Source: Paenibacillus phytohabitans (lineage in GTDB: Bacteria > Bacillota > Bacilli > Paenibacillales > Paenibacillaceae). From it: a stretch of DNA of 64,000 nucleotides. The stretch covers positions 124,001-188,000 of the forward strand of contig NZ_WHOB01000020.1 of assembly GCF_013141775.1 (NCBI RefSeq), written 5' to 3'. Under the pieces are notes generated by a model, which was not told where the DNA came from, ran no database searches, and was given only the letters and a program-made list of their open reading frames with translations. A program made the position numbers and the translations under genes. Below, in pieces: positions 51,451 to 60,197 of the stretch (position 1 is its first letter; each line of letters begins with the position of its first letter).

Positions 51451-52322
51451 TTGTAGAACTGCACCACCAGGTCAATCAGAGTAAAGGAAAAGACTACAAT
51501 ACTAAGCACCCCGTTCATTGTGAAAAACGCCGTCTGCAGTTTACTGAGGTCGCTCGGGGATACGATATAATGCTCATAAAATAAAATAATGTAGGCAATC
51601 AGCATACCTGCCACATACCACCAGCTCAATTCGGTAATAAAGAGCAGCGATACAAATCCGATTCCCGTAAGCAGATGAAACACCTTGGCAATAAGAAGCG
51701 CACGGGCAACTCCGAAGCGGACAGGAATAGAGTACAGTCCTTCCTTAAGATCGAATTCCACATCCTGGCAGGAATAAATAATATCAAAACCCGCTGTCCA
51801 GAAGACGATAGTGAAATAGAATACCATGGAGGTCCAGTCTACAGTGCCCGTAACCGCAACCCAGCCGCCGAGCGGCGCAAGCGCGATCGTAAGACCGAGA
51901 ATCAGGTGGCAAGCCCAGGTGAAGCGTTTCGTGAACGAATAGAACACCAGCAGGAAAACAGCAATCGGCAGCAGCTTCGCTGACAGCGGATTCAGCTTAA
52001 AAGCAGCCCAGAACAGCAAAAAGAACGAGAAGGCGATAAATAACGATACTTCTCCAACCTTCAGCAGTCCTGCAGGAATCGCTCTCCCGGCTGTCCGGGG
52101 ATTCTTCGCATCGCTGATCCGGTCGATCAGCCGGTTAAGTCCCATAGCCGCGCTGCGTGCACCGAACATGGCAATCACAACCCAGCCGATCTGGCTCCAG
52201 GAAGGCAGTTCACCAAACATTACAACCGATCCGAGCAAAGCGCCCATAAAAGCAAAGGGTAGAGCAAAAACCGTATGTTCAAATTTAATCATTTGTAGAA
52301 AGATGCCGATTTTCTTAAACAT
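51447..52322 (-). CDS. mqnP: UbiA-family prenyltransferase (MqnP-like)
   Basis: 291 aa, eight or nine TM helices. NRLIDRISDAKNPRTAGRAIP (first Asp-rich motif) and DIIYSCQDVEFDLKEGLYSIPVRFG (second) are those of 4-hydroxybenzoate-type UbiA/MqnP proteins, not MenA. It should attach the heptaprenyl chain to 1,4-dihydroxy-6-naphthoate. ATG at 52322 follows AAGGAGAAC; overlaps the menG stop by 8 bases and the ubiX start by 4. Confidence 0.85.
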   Translation of the reverse strand: MFKKIGIFLQMIKFEHTVFALPFAFMGALLGSVVMFGELPSWSQIGWVVIAMFGARSAAMGLNRLIDRISDAKNPRTAGRAIPAGLLKVGEVSLFIAFSFFLLFWAAFKLNPLSAKLLPIAVFLLVFYSFTKRFTWACHLILGLTIALAPLGGWVAVTGTVDWTSMVFYFTIVFWTAGFDIIYSCQDVEFDLKEGLYSIPVRFGVARALLIAKVFHLLTGIGFVSLLFITELSWWYVAGMLIAYIILFYEHYIVSPSDLSKLQTAFFTMNGVLSIVVFSFTLIDLVVQFYK

Positions 52323-53067
52323 TGCTGTTCTCCTTGAGCCCAATATGTAATGCCGCGATGCCGCCGGTCAAGGGGAAAGATTCCACTTTTTGCAAGCCGG
52401 TTTCACGGAAGATCACTGCCAGCTGCTCTCTGTCCGGGAACAGGGCGAGTGACTCGGGAAGCCACTTATATTGCTCATACCGCTTGGCAAAAAGCTTGCC
52501 GAGCAACGGAAGCACACGCTGGAAATAGAAAAAATAAATTCCTTTGAACGGCTGCTTCATCGGCTTCGAAAGCTCCAGGCACACCACCATACCGCCCGGC
52601 TTCACCACACGCTTCATTTCGTTCAGCACTTGAACGGGATCAGGCACATTGCGGAGTCCGAAGCCAATCGTCGCATAATCGAAGGAATTATCACCGAAGG
52701 GCAGATCCATCGCATTGCCCTGAATCAGGGATATCCGGTCCTGGAGTCCGCGCCCCTCTACCTTGCGCTTGCCGACCTCCAGCATGCCCGCACTGAAATC
52801 CAGTCCCATGACACAGCCGGTCTCACTGGCCTCAGCCAGGGCGATGCTCCAGTCGCAGGTCCCGCAGCACAGATCCACTGCCGAATCCCCGCGCTTCATG
52901 TTCATCTTGCGCATTGTAAACTTGCGCCACGCTTTGTGGCGGCGGAAGCTTAAGATATCATTCATCAAATCGTATTTGCCGGCAATGCTCTCAAATACGG
53001 AATGTACGAATTGTTCTTTCGGCTTGATGCCTTGGTCACCCATAACGGAAGTTTTATCTACAGTCAT
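52315..53067 (-). CDS. menG: Demethylmenaquinone methyltransferase
   Basis: 250 aa UbiE/MenG. KYDLMNDILSFRRHKAWRKF, VDLCCGTCDWSIALAE, GLDFSAGMLEVG, FGLRNVPDPVQVLNEMKRVVKPGG. It adds the last methyl group in menaquinone synthesis by either pathway. RBS GTGGAGGG; begins 4 bases after the hepS stop. Confidence 0.95.
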   Translation of the reverse strand: MTVDKTSVMGDQGIKPKEQFVHSVFESIAGKYDLMNDILSFRRHKAWRKFTMRKMNMKRGDSAVDLCCGTCDWSIALAEASETGCVMGLDFSAGMLEVGKRKVEGRGLQDRISLIQGNAMDLPFGDNSFDYATIGFGLRNVPDPVQVLNEMKRVVKPGGMVVCLELSKPMKQPFKGIYFFYFQRVLPLLGKLFAKRYEQYKWLPESLALFPDREQLAVIFRETGLQKVESFPLTGGIAALHIGLKENSNV

Positions 53068-53070
53068 CCT

Positions 53071-53940
53071 CTAACCCTCCACGGCAGCTTGTCCGGAAAT
53101 TTTCATTTGCAGAAGAAGGCGGTCCAGCGCAGCACTCAGCTCACTGATCAGTTCCTCGTCCTTGATACCCTGCAGCAAGCCCTGAATGGACTCAAGCGAT
53201 GCATGCAGCTTGTCTGTCAGCAGGGCATCACATTTGCTTCTTAGCTTAAGCTTCTTCCAGTCCCTGCTATCCAGCTCCTGCTGTCCCAGCAGCTGGCGCT
53301 CCTCTTCTGTCGCCGACTCCAGCACCTTCCAGTAGCAGTAGCCTTCCAGAGCACTTACTGGGTCTGCGCCGCGGCGCAGCTCCTGCGTTACGGTTTCGCA
53401 CTGGCTGAACTCCACCAGCAGCTTTTCCCAGCTATCCCGGAGCGGCTCCTCAATCATCGGTGTAAAAGAAAGAAACAGCCTCATATTGAGCTGTACCGTG
53501 TGCTTCAAATATTGTTCGGCTGTGAAAAGCAGCCCTTTCATCTTGCCGTAAAGATTAGCCTTCATCACATTAAAATCAGCGATAGCCGTACTTAGAATAC
53601 CCACCATCTCAATTTGTTCGTGTTTGGCGAGCAGGTGATAGAACCAGCTGCTGAAGTAATCGCCGGCCAGCACCTTAAGCTGGCGGGAACGCATCATATC
53701 ACCGCCGGGCTCATCATGATAACGGTCTATGCTCTCATGTGTGTCCAGCCCGAGCTGCACAAGCCCGGTCACCAGAGTGAACAGCTCTCCACTCTGGAAT
53801 CCGGCACTCCGGCCGTGACCCAGAAAAATATATAACAAATGACCCCGCCCGTCTGAGAACGGCGGCAATTCCGTATGCCGCTGAATCATGTCGTAGTCGG
53901 TGTAGGGTTTAGCCAGTTGCGGTATGCGGTACGGTTTCAT
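53071..53940 (-). CDS. hepS: Heptaprenyl diphosphate synthase component I
   Basis: 289 aa, HepS (GerCA) family. All-helical; family-like RSRQLKVLAGDYFSSWFYHLLA segment. Small non-catalytic subunit that sets chain length with HepT. The ATG at 53940 has CGGAGG at 5 bases; the ATG at 53958 has none. Confidence 0.85.
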   Translation of the reverse strand: MKPYRIPQLAKPYTDYDMIQRHTELPPFSDGRGHLLYIFLGHGRSAGFQSGELFTLVTGLVQLGLDTHESIDRYHDEPGGDMMRSRQLKVLAGDYFSSWFYHLLAKHEQIEMVGILSTAIADFNVMKANLYGKMKGLLFTAEQYLKHTVQLNMRLFLSFTPMIEEPLRDSWEKLLVEFSQCETVTQELRRGADPVSALEGYCYWKVLESATEEERQLLGQQELDSRDWKKLKLRSKCDALLTDKLHASLESIQGLLQGIKDEELISELSAALDRLLLQMKISGQAAVEG

Positions 53941-54053
53941 TTCAGCCTCCGAAGCCATTGACGTTTGACTATATCTTTGTTCACAATCTTGTCTATTATA
54001 TCACATGTTTTTTGGTCACGCACGGTCGTGCATTCTAGTTTCTTTTACCCACT

Positions 54054-54593
54054 TCAGGGATAAATGAACTGTTTTTTCCACAGCTCGCTTTCACTAATGC
54101 GGAAGCCGTTCTTCAGCGAATCGGGCAGCGGGGAATTGCCGGCATTCTGCAGCTCATCCTGCAGCCGGGGAGACCATTCCGCCCGGCGGATGTCACCAGC
54201 CAGCAGCAGGCGGCGGGTATCCAGCCATTTATCCTCGGCCACCACACGGAGCAGCAGCTGATCGGTATTGCCGGTCTCCTGAAAGGCAAACGCAATCGCC
54301 AGCGCCATGTTCTGATACAGCTCCTGCGGTTCATGGTCATTGCCGGTCACCTTAAGATCCAGAGTTAACACCTGGTCCTTCCAGCCCGCCTTGTCTATAA
54401 CCAGGCTAAAGGGAATCTCCCCGAGCCTATCTACCAGATTGTCATCGCCCAGAACGGTGCTGTCCCGGCTTATAGTCTCCACTGTACCATAGGCGCCCTG
54501 GGGGGCTGCCCCGAGACTGGCGAGCTGAGGCAGCAGCATAGTAGATGCCGCGGTCAGCAGCAAGACAGTTCCAATCAGCCAGCTACGGTTCAT
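54054..54593 (-). CDS. Secreted or membrane-anchored protein of unknown function
   Basis: 179 aa with an N-terminal signal or anchor (about 5-24, WLIGTVLLLTAASTMLLPQL). The rest is soluble, acidic and contains LSLVIDKAGW-like beta strands and a C-terminal SELWKKQFIYP. Not recognised. Between mtrB and hepS, where B. subtilis has nothing. Confidence 0.65.
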   Translation of the reverse strand: MNRSWLIGTVLLLTAASTMLLPQLASLGAAPQGAYGTVETISRDSTVLGDDNLVDRLGEIPFSLVIDKAGWKDQVLTLDLKVTGNDHEPQELYQNMALAIAFAFQETGNTDQLLLRVVAEDKWLDTRRLLLAGDIRRAEWSPRLQDELQNAGNSPLPDSLKNGFRISESELWKKQFIYP

Positions 54594-54673
54594 GACAAGC
54601 CCCCTTACTCAGAATTTCCGCTGCGCAGCAGGATTATACTGAACCACTGACAGTCCTATATCTAGTTATATTT

Positions 54674-54700
54674 TGAAAAAAAGCAGGCTATGCCTGCTTC
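54674..54700 (-). terminator. Terminator after mtrB
   Basis: AAGCAGGC / GCCTGCTT stem with a 3-4 base loop and TTTTTTT tail on the minus strand, next to the mtrB stop. Confidence 0.85.
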
Positions 54701-54949
54701 TCAGCTTTCACTCTCTAATTGTCCGTGTTTGCTCCAGATTTCAGCTTTCCCGCGGATTTTCATTGCTGAGGTATGATCTGTGAATTGGGCAATGAGGACT
54801 TCGCCTTTATCAAGCTTCTCCGTATGGTGAAAGCGTGTATCCAGGCCCCTTGTCAGTCCGATGACCTGAACTCCGTTCTCTTTGGCTTTGATTACGATAT
54901 AATCGCTGCCTGATGGTGCAGGATTCACTTCATTGTGCTTCTCAGTCAT
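54701..54949 (-). CDS. mtrB: Trp RNA-binding attenuation protein (TRAP)
   Basis: 82 aa. The core [20 protein letters not shown], then [14 protein letters not shown] and [14 protein letters not shown], follows B. subtilis TRAP almost residue by residue, including the KxR/K and Glu/Lys residues (EKLDKGE, KIRG) that hold GAG/UAG triplets and the Thr/His residues of the Trp pocket. TRAP forms a ring that, with Trp, wraps (G/U)AG repeats and ends trp transcription. Longer by ~9 residues at the N-terminus. folE (mtrA), which precedes mtrB in B. subtilis, is missing. Confidence 0.96.
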   Translation of the reverse strand: MTEKHNEVNPAPSGSDYIVIKAKENGVQVIGLTRGLDTRFHHTEKLDKGEVLIAQFTDHTSAMKIRGKAEIWSKHGQLESES

Positions 54950-54991
54950 TTGTGATCCTCCTTAAAGTATGGTAAGCCTAAGCTTCTAAAA

Positions 54992-55020
54992 AACAAATGC
55001 CGCCTTGGAGGGCGGCATAG
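54992..55020 (-). terminator. Terminator after hbs
   Basis: ATGCCGCCCTCCAAGGCGGCAT hairpin (GCCGCC / GGCGGC) followed by TTGTTTTTT on the minus strand. Confidence 0.88.
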
Positions 55021-55059
55021 TTGTTATTCAAAGACTATGGGATAGATATGTAGAAATCT

Positions 55060-55332
55060 CTATTTGATTCCGTCTTTCAGCGCTTTACCGGGTTTGAATG
55101 CCGGTACCTTGCTCGAAGGAATTTCGATTTCTTCACCAGTCTGCGGGTTACGGCCTTTACGTGCGGAACGTTCGCGCACTTCAAAGTTTCCGAATCCAAC
55201 CAGCTGTACTTTATCTCCGCTTTGCAGTGCACCTGTGATAGCTTCGAAAACGGCATCTACCGCTTTAGTAGCATCTTTCTTGGGAAGTTCAGTTGCTTCT
55301 GTAACTACGTTGATCAAATCTGATTTGTTCAT
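55060..55332 (-). CDS. hbs: DNA-binding protein HU
   Basis: 90 aa, full length. [42 protein letters not shown] (beta arm) and [11 protein letters not shown]. Main nucleoid protein. Strong AGGGAGGTGAG RBS. Preceded by spoIVA, as in B. subtilis. Confidence 0.98.
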   Translation of the reverse strand: MNKSDLINVVTEATELPKKDATKAVDAVFEAITGALQSGDKVQLVGFGNFEVRERSARKGRNPQTGEEIEIPSSKVPAFKPGKALKDGIK

Positions 55333-55696
55333 GTTTTCTCACCTCCCTGGGCAAATTTCCGGTATCATACACTGTTTCCGTTTCAACGCAAAATATACGT
55401 GATAATCCCGTTTATTACTGGATACTGGCGCCTCTCTTCAAGAAGCGCAACAAACTTATAGTAATACAGCCCACCCATAATTTCAAGGCGTTACTCAAAA
55501 AAGGAGCAGAAAGTAGCATGTTTCCACATGTTTTCGGGGTTTCGCGCAGTCTATTACTACCAATTATTCCGTAAAATCGGAGTCTTTCCTGGGAGATTCC
55601 CCCTTTTGCCCGCCGCTAAGCTATCCTCAAAATCTTAAAATCAGCAGCAAAAAAGAGCGGAAATTCTTCCGCTCTTATCGCTAGGCCTGCTTACAT
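55333..55696. other. hbs promoter region
   Basis: 364 bases without a gene. Minus strand: TTGAAA (plus 55482-55487), 17 bases, TACTAT (plus 55459-55464), a sigma-A promoter candidate about 130 bases before hbs. The spoIVA terminator lies at 55650-55678. Confidence 0.5.
55650..55678 (-). terminator. Terminator after spoIVA
   Basis: AGAGCGGAA / TTCCGCTCT stem with a 3-4 base loop and TTTTTT tail on the minus strand. Confidence 0.92.
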
Positions 55697-57175
55697 TTAG
55701 AGAATTATGGCAATCAGTCCGCCTGAACCTTCGTTAATAATCCGGCCCAGCGTTTCCTGCAGCTTATAGCGGGCATTATCCGGCATCATGGCAATCTTGC
55801 CCTGGATGCCCTCACGGACGATGGAATGCAGGGAACGGCCGAAGATATCCGATTCCCAGATCTTGATTGGGTCATTCTCAAAGTCCTGCATCAGGTAACG
55901 CACCAGCTCTTCACTCTGCTTCTCTGTGCCGATAATCGGCGAGAATTCAGATTCGACATCGACCCGGATCATATGGATCGAAGGTGCTGTAGCCTTCAGC
56001 CGGACCCCGAAGCGGGAGCCCTGACGGATCAGCTCAGGCTCATCCAGAGCCATCTCGGCCAGGGATGGGGCTGCTATACCATAACCTGTAGTTTTGACCA
56101 TCTCCAGAGCTTCTGAGAAGCGGTCATACTCACGTTTGGCATGGGAGAAGTCCTGCATCAGCTGGAGCAGATGGTCTTTGCCGCGGATCTCCACGCCGAC
56201 CACCTCCATGAGAACCTGATCATACAGCTCTTCAGGAGCATATAGATCGATCTCCGCTACCCCCTGGCCCATGTTCATGCCGCTGAGGCCAGCCCTGTCA
56301 ATGAAATCATATTCTGTAAACTGGGAGACGAGCCGGTCCACATCCCGCAGGCGGCGGATATCCTTCACCGTATCGCGGACAGAATTCTCATAGCTGCTGC
56401 GCAGCCAGTGATTCTCGCCCAGCACCATAACCCAGCTCGGCAGATTGACATTAACTTCATGTACCGGGAATTCATACAGCACTTCACGGAGTACCCCGGT
56501 CACATCATCTTCCGTCATATTGGCGGCGCTGAGTGTCATTACCGGAATATCATATTTGAGTGCGAGCTCGTTGCGCAGCTGCTGTGCTTCCTCACTGCGC
56601 GGCCGGGTGGAGTTGATTACAAGCACAAACGGCTTGCCAACCTCCTTCAGCTCAGCAATGACGCGCTCTTCGGAATCCACATACGAGTTCCGGGGAATTT
56701 CAGCAATCGTACCGTCGGTTGTCACTACCACACCGAGTGTGGAATGCTCCTGAATCACTTTGCGTGTGCCGATCTCAGCCGCTTCCTGGAACGGAATCGG
56801 TTCCTCAAACCACGGTGTTGAGATCATACGCGGACCATTCTCATCCTCGTAGCCTTTGGCACCTTCTACCGCATAACCTACACAATCGACCAGCCGGACA
56901 TTGACTTCCAGGCCTTCCGCCACCTTGATCTGCACCGCGTTATTCGGTACAAATTTGGGCTCAGTGGTCATAATTGTTTTGCCCGCCGCACTTTGCGGCA
57001 GTTCATCCACCGCTCTTACCCGGTCCGCTTCACTTGTGATGTTCGGAAGAACAATCGTTTCCATGAACCGTTTGATGAATGTCGATTTCCCCGTGCGAAC
57101 CGCGCCGACGACGCCGAGATAAATGTCTCCGCCGGTACGCTCGGCAATGTCCTTGAAAATATCCACTTTTTCCAA
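55697..57175 (-). CDS. spoIVA: Stage IV sporulation protein A
   Basis: 492 aa, same length as B. subtilis SpoIVA. N-terminal TRAFAC-type ATPase domain with Walker A VGAVRTGKSTFIKR, then DELPQSAAGKTIMTTEPKF and ENGPRMISTPWFEEPIPF; C-terminal SIHMIRVDVESEFSPIIGTE and the last NEGSGGLIAIIL. It polymerises on the forespore surface to form the coat base. Start is TTG at 57175, with GGAGGGG at 7 bases; the protein then begins like the B. subtilis one (EKVDIFKDIAERTGGDIYLG). Confidence 0.97.
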   Translation of the reverse strand: MEKVDIFKDIAERTGGDIYLGVVGAVRTGKSTFIKRFMETIVLPNITSEADRVRAVDELPQSAAGKTIMTTEPKFVPNNAVQIKVAEGLEVNVRLVDCVGYAVEGAKGYEDENGPRMISTPWFEEPIPFQEAAEIGTRKVIQEHSTLGVVVTTDGTIAEIPRNSYVDSEERVIAELKEVGKPFVLVINSTRPRSEEAQQLRNELALKYDIPVMTLSAANMTEDDVTGVLREVLYEFPVHEVNVNLPSWVMVLGENHWLRSSYENSVRDTVKDIRRLRDVDRLVSQFTEYDFIDRAGLSGMNMGQGVAEIDLYAPEELYDQVLMEVVGVEIRGKDHLLQLMQDFSHAKREYDRFSEALEMVKTTGYGIAAPSLAEMALDEPELIRQGSRFGVRLKATAPSIHMIRVDVESEFSPIIGTEKQSEELVRYLMQDFENDPIKIWESDIFGRSLHSIVREGIQGKIAMMPDNARYKLQETLGRIINEGSGGLIAIIL

Positions 57176-57560
57176 AAGAGATCCCCTCCTCATATTACTC
57201 CGAAGAAAAAATGCCTGAAGAGCATCGACTTCGCGTTCCGCCGGCAAACTGACCCTTGCAGGACAACCACCGGACTAAGCTTTGCCCGCCCGAAGCCTAG
57301 CTACTGCCTGAGGCGGAACATGTTGCCCCGCGCTAAACTCCGAATGCTCGGACATGCATTTGGACTAGTATCATCATATGTATCCAGAACGGATTTATGA
57401 CCCTCGTCCGTGCATTTTGCAGCTGAAATTTTGTATGCCCGCTCTAGCACGCCAATGCGTCACGACGCCCGGAAGTCTTCTCATCAATCCTATGAAGCCG
57501 GGTTTTCGCCTAGAACCACTATATGGTTTGACTCAGGTATTTTGTTTTGAGTGCACGCTC

Positions 57561-57746
57561 TAACTGTATTTTGTGCAACTAAAGCGGTCGATTAGCATGC
57601 TGCTAGAGCTTTAATTGTATTTTCTACATCTAAAAATCCCCATAACACGAAAAGAGGGCTTTCCGCTAATTTTAGTTGTACAAAATACAGTTAATCTGAA
57701 AAATCCGTTTTTTCACCGTCTTTTAACTGCACGAAATACAACTAAA
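57561..57746. repeat. Four copies of a TAACTGTATTTTGTGCAACTAAA-like repeat
   Basis: Copy A 57561-57583, copy B 57611-57635 (diverged), copy C 57670-57694 in inverted orientation, copy D 57721-57746 whose outer ends follow A but whose inner 9 bases are the reverse complement of A's. Spacers are 28 to 35 bases. No ORF or transposase. Confidence 0.8.
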
Positions 57747-57889
57747 CGCCGTGCACTCCAAACTATTTACGCCTTGATCCACCAGGTTGCCGCTGCGGAC
57801 TGCCAAAATAATCAGTAAATCCGTGGACAGCTGCCGGGGGAGCGAATCTAACAGCGGTGCTTACACTGAATAAATTCTGTAAAAATATA

Positions 57890-57922
57890 AAAAAGCACCG
57901 GAATTATAATCCGGTGCTGATC
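57890..57922 (-). terminator. Terminator after the yphF-like gene
   Basis: Minus strand GCACCGGATTATAATTCCGG is a nearly perfect hairpin (CACCGGA / TCCGGTG) followed by CTTTTTTATA. Confidence 0.85.
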
Positions 57923-57930
57923 TAAAGCTT

Positions 57931-58683
57931 CTATTCCGTCGGAGCCTGCGGAACCGGCTGGCTGTCAACCCACAAATAAGGCAATGACTTAACGGGCACG
58001 TAATACGACGCCTGCTCCAGCTCCAGACGCAAGTCGCGGTCTGCCTCAGGCGCCCCGCCATTCTTATCTATAGCTGAGCTGATATCCGCACCGTAATCGG
58101 CATATACCGTACCGTCCTTGTCCATAAGGAACTGCAGGGCCTGGCCGGAATACACACTGTTCAGCTTAATAGACGCTGTTCCCGCCTTCTTGGCATCAAT
58201 TGCAGAGAGGCCCGGATACACTTCTTCTTCCGCCGGCAGTTCTCCACCATGTGCGGACTTGTAGAGGTTAACCTTGCGCTGTACATCGTTAACCTTCTGC
58301 ACGGTCACCAGGTCCATCAGCTTCACCTGAGGATCACTTTCTTCGTCCAGAATCAGAAAATACGCGCTGCCGCCCTTCTCAAAAGCCGCTGCCGGTATTT
58401 CATCCAGGTACCCTGCCTGCTGCAGCTTATTCAGATCGACCACGAATTTCTCATATCTTGGCGTTGCTTCATCGCTGGTCTTAATCGGAAGCAGGCCTTC
58501 CTGCTCCTGATAGTCATCTACCGCTGCCTGCACCCGCTTCACACTCTCGCGGTACCCGTTGCCGGGCTGCCGCTGCTCAGAATCCCCGGGATACATGCAG
58601 CCGCCAAGTGACCATAGCAGCAGGGCAACCCAAAGCAGCAGGGCTGCTCTTCTCAGCGATCGCCGGCGTTTCACCTGATACAT
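57931..58683 (-). CDS. yphF: Lipoprotein, YphF-like
   Basis: 250 aa. Basic N-terminus, hydrophobic stretch and lipobox LWSLGGC (Cys at about 29) mark a type II signal peptide. The mature part has regular alpha/beta character with QAAVDDYQEQEGLLPIKT and QRKVNLYKSAHGGELP, like pilin-type assembly segments. In B. subtilis spoIVA is followed by yphF, a lipoprotein, and yphE; position and type agree, sequence similarity could not be tested. Confidence 0.7.
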   Translation of the reverse strand: MYQVKRRRSLRRAALLLWVALLLWSLGGCMYPGDSEQRQPGNGYRESVKRVQAAVDDYQEQEGLLPIKTSDEATPRYEKFVVDLNKLQQAGYLDEIPAAAFEKGGSAYFLILDEESDPQVKLMDLVTVQKVNDVQRKVNLYKSAHGGELPAEEEVYPGLSAIDAKKAGTASIKLNSVYSGQALQFLMDKDGTVYADYGADISSAIDKNGGAPEADRDLRLELEQASYYVPVKSLPYLWVDSQPVPQAPTE

Positions 58684-58734
58684 GGAGTTGATAAATACGC
58701 CCCCTTTCTCTGGTTATCTGCTAAGCCTTCCCAG

Positions 58735-59103
58735 TCACCATAAGTCCTCTGCTTCTCCACGGCGCGCAGCTTCCAGTCTGCGGCGTACGGCCGCCTTAAG
58801 CGGGTCCTCGGGAATGTGCACGCTCACATCCTCCCAGACAGCGGCCTGGCAGGCCAGACGGACGCCTTGATCCAGCAGGCTGCCCAGCTTGCGTCTCTCG
58901 GCCTCTGAAGGAGGTCTCAGCGCTGCTGACTCTCCGGGATCTATTGACACTTTGCACATCAGGCATCCGGCTTTACCGCCGCAGCGGGTGGGCAGAACGA
59001 TTCCGGCTCTGTGTACAGCCTCAAGCAGCGATACTCCATGCGGCACGGAGACACGCCGGGTGTCGGGCAGGAAAGTGACATTTATTTTTTTATGAGGTGC
59101 CAT
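58735..59103 (-). CDS. 2Fe-2S ferredoxin-like protein
   Basis: 122 aa. Cys ligands in LPTRCGGKAGCLMCKV (C-x4-C-x2-C type) and RLACQAAVWEDVSVHIPE, in a beta-grasp plant/adrenodoxin-type fold. The last ~25 residues are Arg/Glu-rich. It carries electrons; its partner is unknown. ATG at 59103 follows AAGGAAGG; the ATG at 59127 lies too early. Not at this place in B. subtilis. Confidence 0.85.
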   Translation of the reverse strand: MAPHKKINVTFLPDTRRVSVPHGVSLLEAVHRAGIVLPTRCGGKAGCLMCKVSIDPGESAALRPPSEAERRKLGSLLDQGVRLACQAAVWEDVSVHIPEDPLKAAVRRRLEAARRGEAEDLW

Positions 59104-59128
59104 GATGTTGTTCCTTCCTTGGTTCATC

Positions 59129-59746
59129 TTAAATCTCTATGGATGTGGATATCTCCAGCAATGCCTCCAGCTTCGCCTGCAGGTGATCTTCCAGATGGTT
59201 CTCTTGAATTAACTGATACAGCAGCGGCAGATGGGCGGCCATATCCTGTTTGATCAGCCCCGCAATTGCTTGGCAGCGCCCGTCCCTGCCCCGCAGCAGA
59301 TTAAATATCAGCTCATGAACCACCGGCATCAGACGCACAAGGCCAATCCCTTCGTAATTGCGTACCGGGGCATACTGCTGCAGCATGCCGGCATCCACTG
59401 AATATTGCCATTCGCCGCTGCCCATTCTGAACCCGCCCACCAGTTCAACCTTGGCCTCCCCCATGAAATAGAGAGCGCGCAGTGAATAACAGCTTCCGCT
59501 GAAATCCTCTTCCGGCGGACTGACTGCATACCGGAGAAGGGATTGATGAAGCTGCCAGGTATCCTTCAGGTCGCAATAGACATCAATATCACGCGGCGGG
59601 ACAGCCAGTTGGGCCCCGTGCAGCAGCAGCCCGCAGCTCCCTCCCAGAAGCCATACAGGGGGTTTGCCCAGCCCGTAGAATTCTAAATCTTCTACTATGC
59701 TGCCCAGCGCTGTCTCAAGTGCATAGGGGATTCCTGAACCGGTCAT
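59129..59746 (-). CDS. Nucleotidyltransferase-fold protein
   Basis: 205 aa. VWLLGGSCGLLLHG and PPRDIDVYCD give the GGS...DxD core of minimal NTases (AbiEii/MNT-like); KVELVGGFRMG may hold the third acidic residue. The C-terminal half is helical. Function unknown: could be an inactive NTase or a tRNA/small-molecule modifier. Ends 25 bases before the ferredoxin gene, so probably one transcript. Confidence 0.7.
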   Translation of the reverse strand: MTGSGIPYALETALGSIVEDLEFYGLGKPPVWLLGGSCGLLLHGAQLAVPPRDIDVYCDLKDTWQLHQSLLRYAVSPPEEDFSGSCYSLRALYFMGEAKVELVGGFRMGSGEWQYSVDAGMLQQYAPVRNYEGIGLVRLMPVVHELIFNLLRGRDGRCQAIAGLIKQDMAAHLPLLYQLIQENHLEDHLQAKLEALLEISTSIEI

Positions 59747-59826
59747 AGATCAACACACGCTCCATTCCTGTAAAATCATCAATCGATTCTGTCAGAAATA
59801 CGTCTGTCTGAGTGTATTGTAAATGC

Positions 59827-60006
59827 TTACATAATTGAAGCGGCTCCGCCTAATATACCGATCAGCATAATCACAAATGCAAGTACGGATAGTACGCCTC
59901 TAAGCCAGCCTTTGGTCCTGCTGCGTGCAAATGTAATCAAAAAAACGGATAAACCCATAATCAGTACCGCAATCAGAGACAGCCACATTTTCGTCATCGG
60001 ATCCAT
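59827..60006 (-). CDS. yphE: Small membrane protein, DUF2768/YphE-like
   Basis: 59 aa with two TM helices (MWLSLIAVLIMGLSVFLITF and GVLSVLAFVIMLIGILGGAA) and a short basic loop (ARSRTKGW). ATG at 60006, TAA at 59827-59829, GGGGG 10 bases upstream. In B. subtilis yphE, a protein of similar size and topology, lies between yphF and gpsA. Function unknown. Confidence 0.78.
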   Translation of the reverse strand: MDPMTKMWLSLIAVLIMGLSVFLITFARSRTKGWLRGVLSVLAFVIMLIGILGGAASIM

Positions 60007-60088
60007 AGTCCATGCGCCCCCATTTCACTATACCCGGATTGCGACTATTATAGCGTGAAACCTTAGATATTATAAGTCTTTATATTAA

Positions 60089-60138
60089 AAAAAGAGCAAA
60101 AACCTCGGAATCTGGCTAGATTCCCGGGTTTTTGCCCT
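60089..60138 (-). terminator. Terminator after spoVIF
   Basis: Long stem (AAAAACC..GGGAATCT / AGATTCC..GGTTTTT) and TTTTTTT on the minus strand, 60 bases after the stop at 60198. Confidence 0.88.
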
Positions 60139-60197
60139 ACACAAGCAGACAAGCAATTTGCCAGCCCTGGAGGGGTGGCTCCTATATGCATGATATG

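Larger units (their letters stand above)
57176..57930. other. 755-base intergenic region with inverted/direct repeats
   Basis: No credible gene. It includes the spoIVA promoter zone (57180-57300, no clear SigE/SigK boxes found) and four copies of a 22-25 base repeat (57561-57746). A weak AT-rich hairpin (GCACCGGATTATAATTCCGGTGC type) at 57893-57917 ends the yphF-like gene. Confidence 0.7.

Noticed and set aside
57378..57818. Two ~60-67 codon ORFs in the spoIVA-yphF gap
   Set aside because: They consist largely of the repeat units and lack ribosome binding sites.
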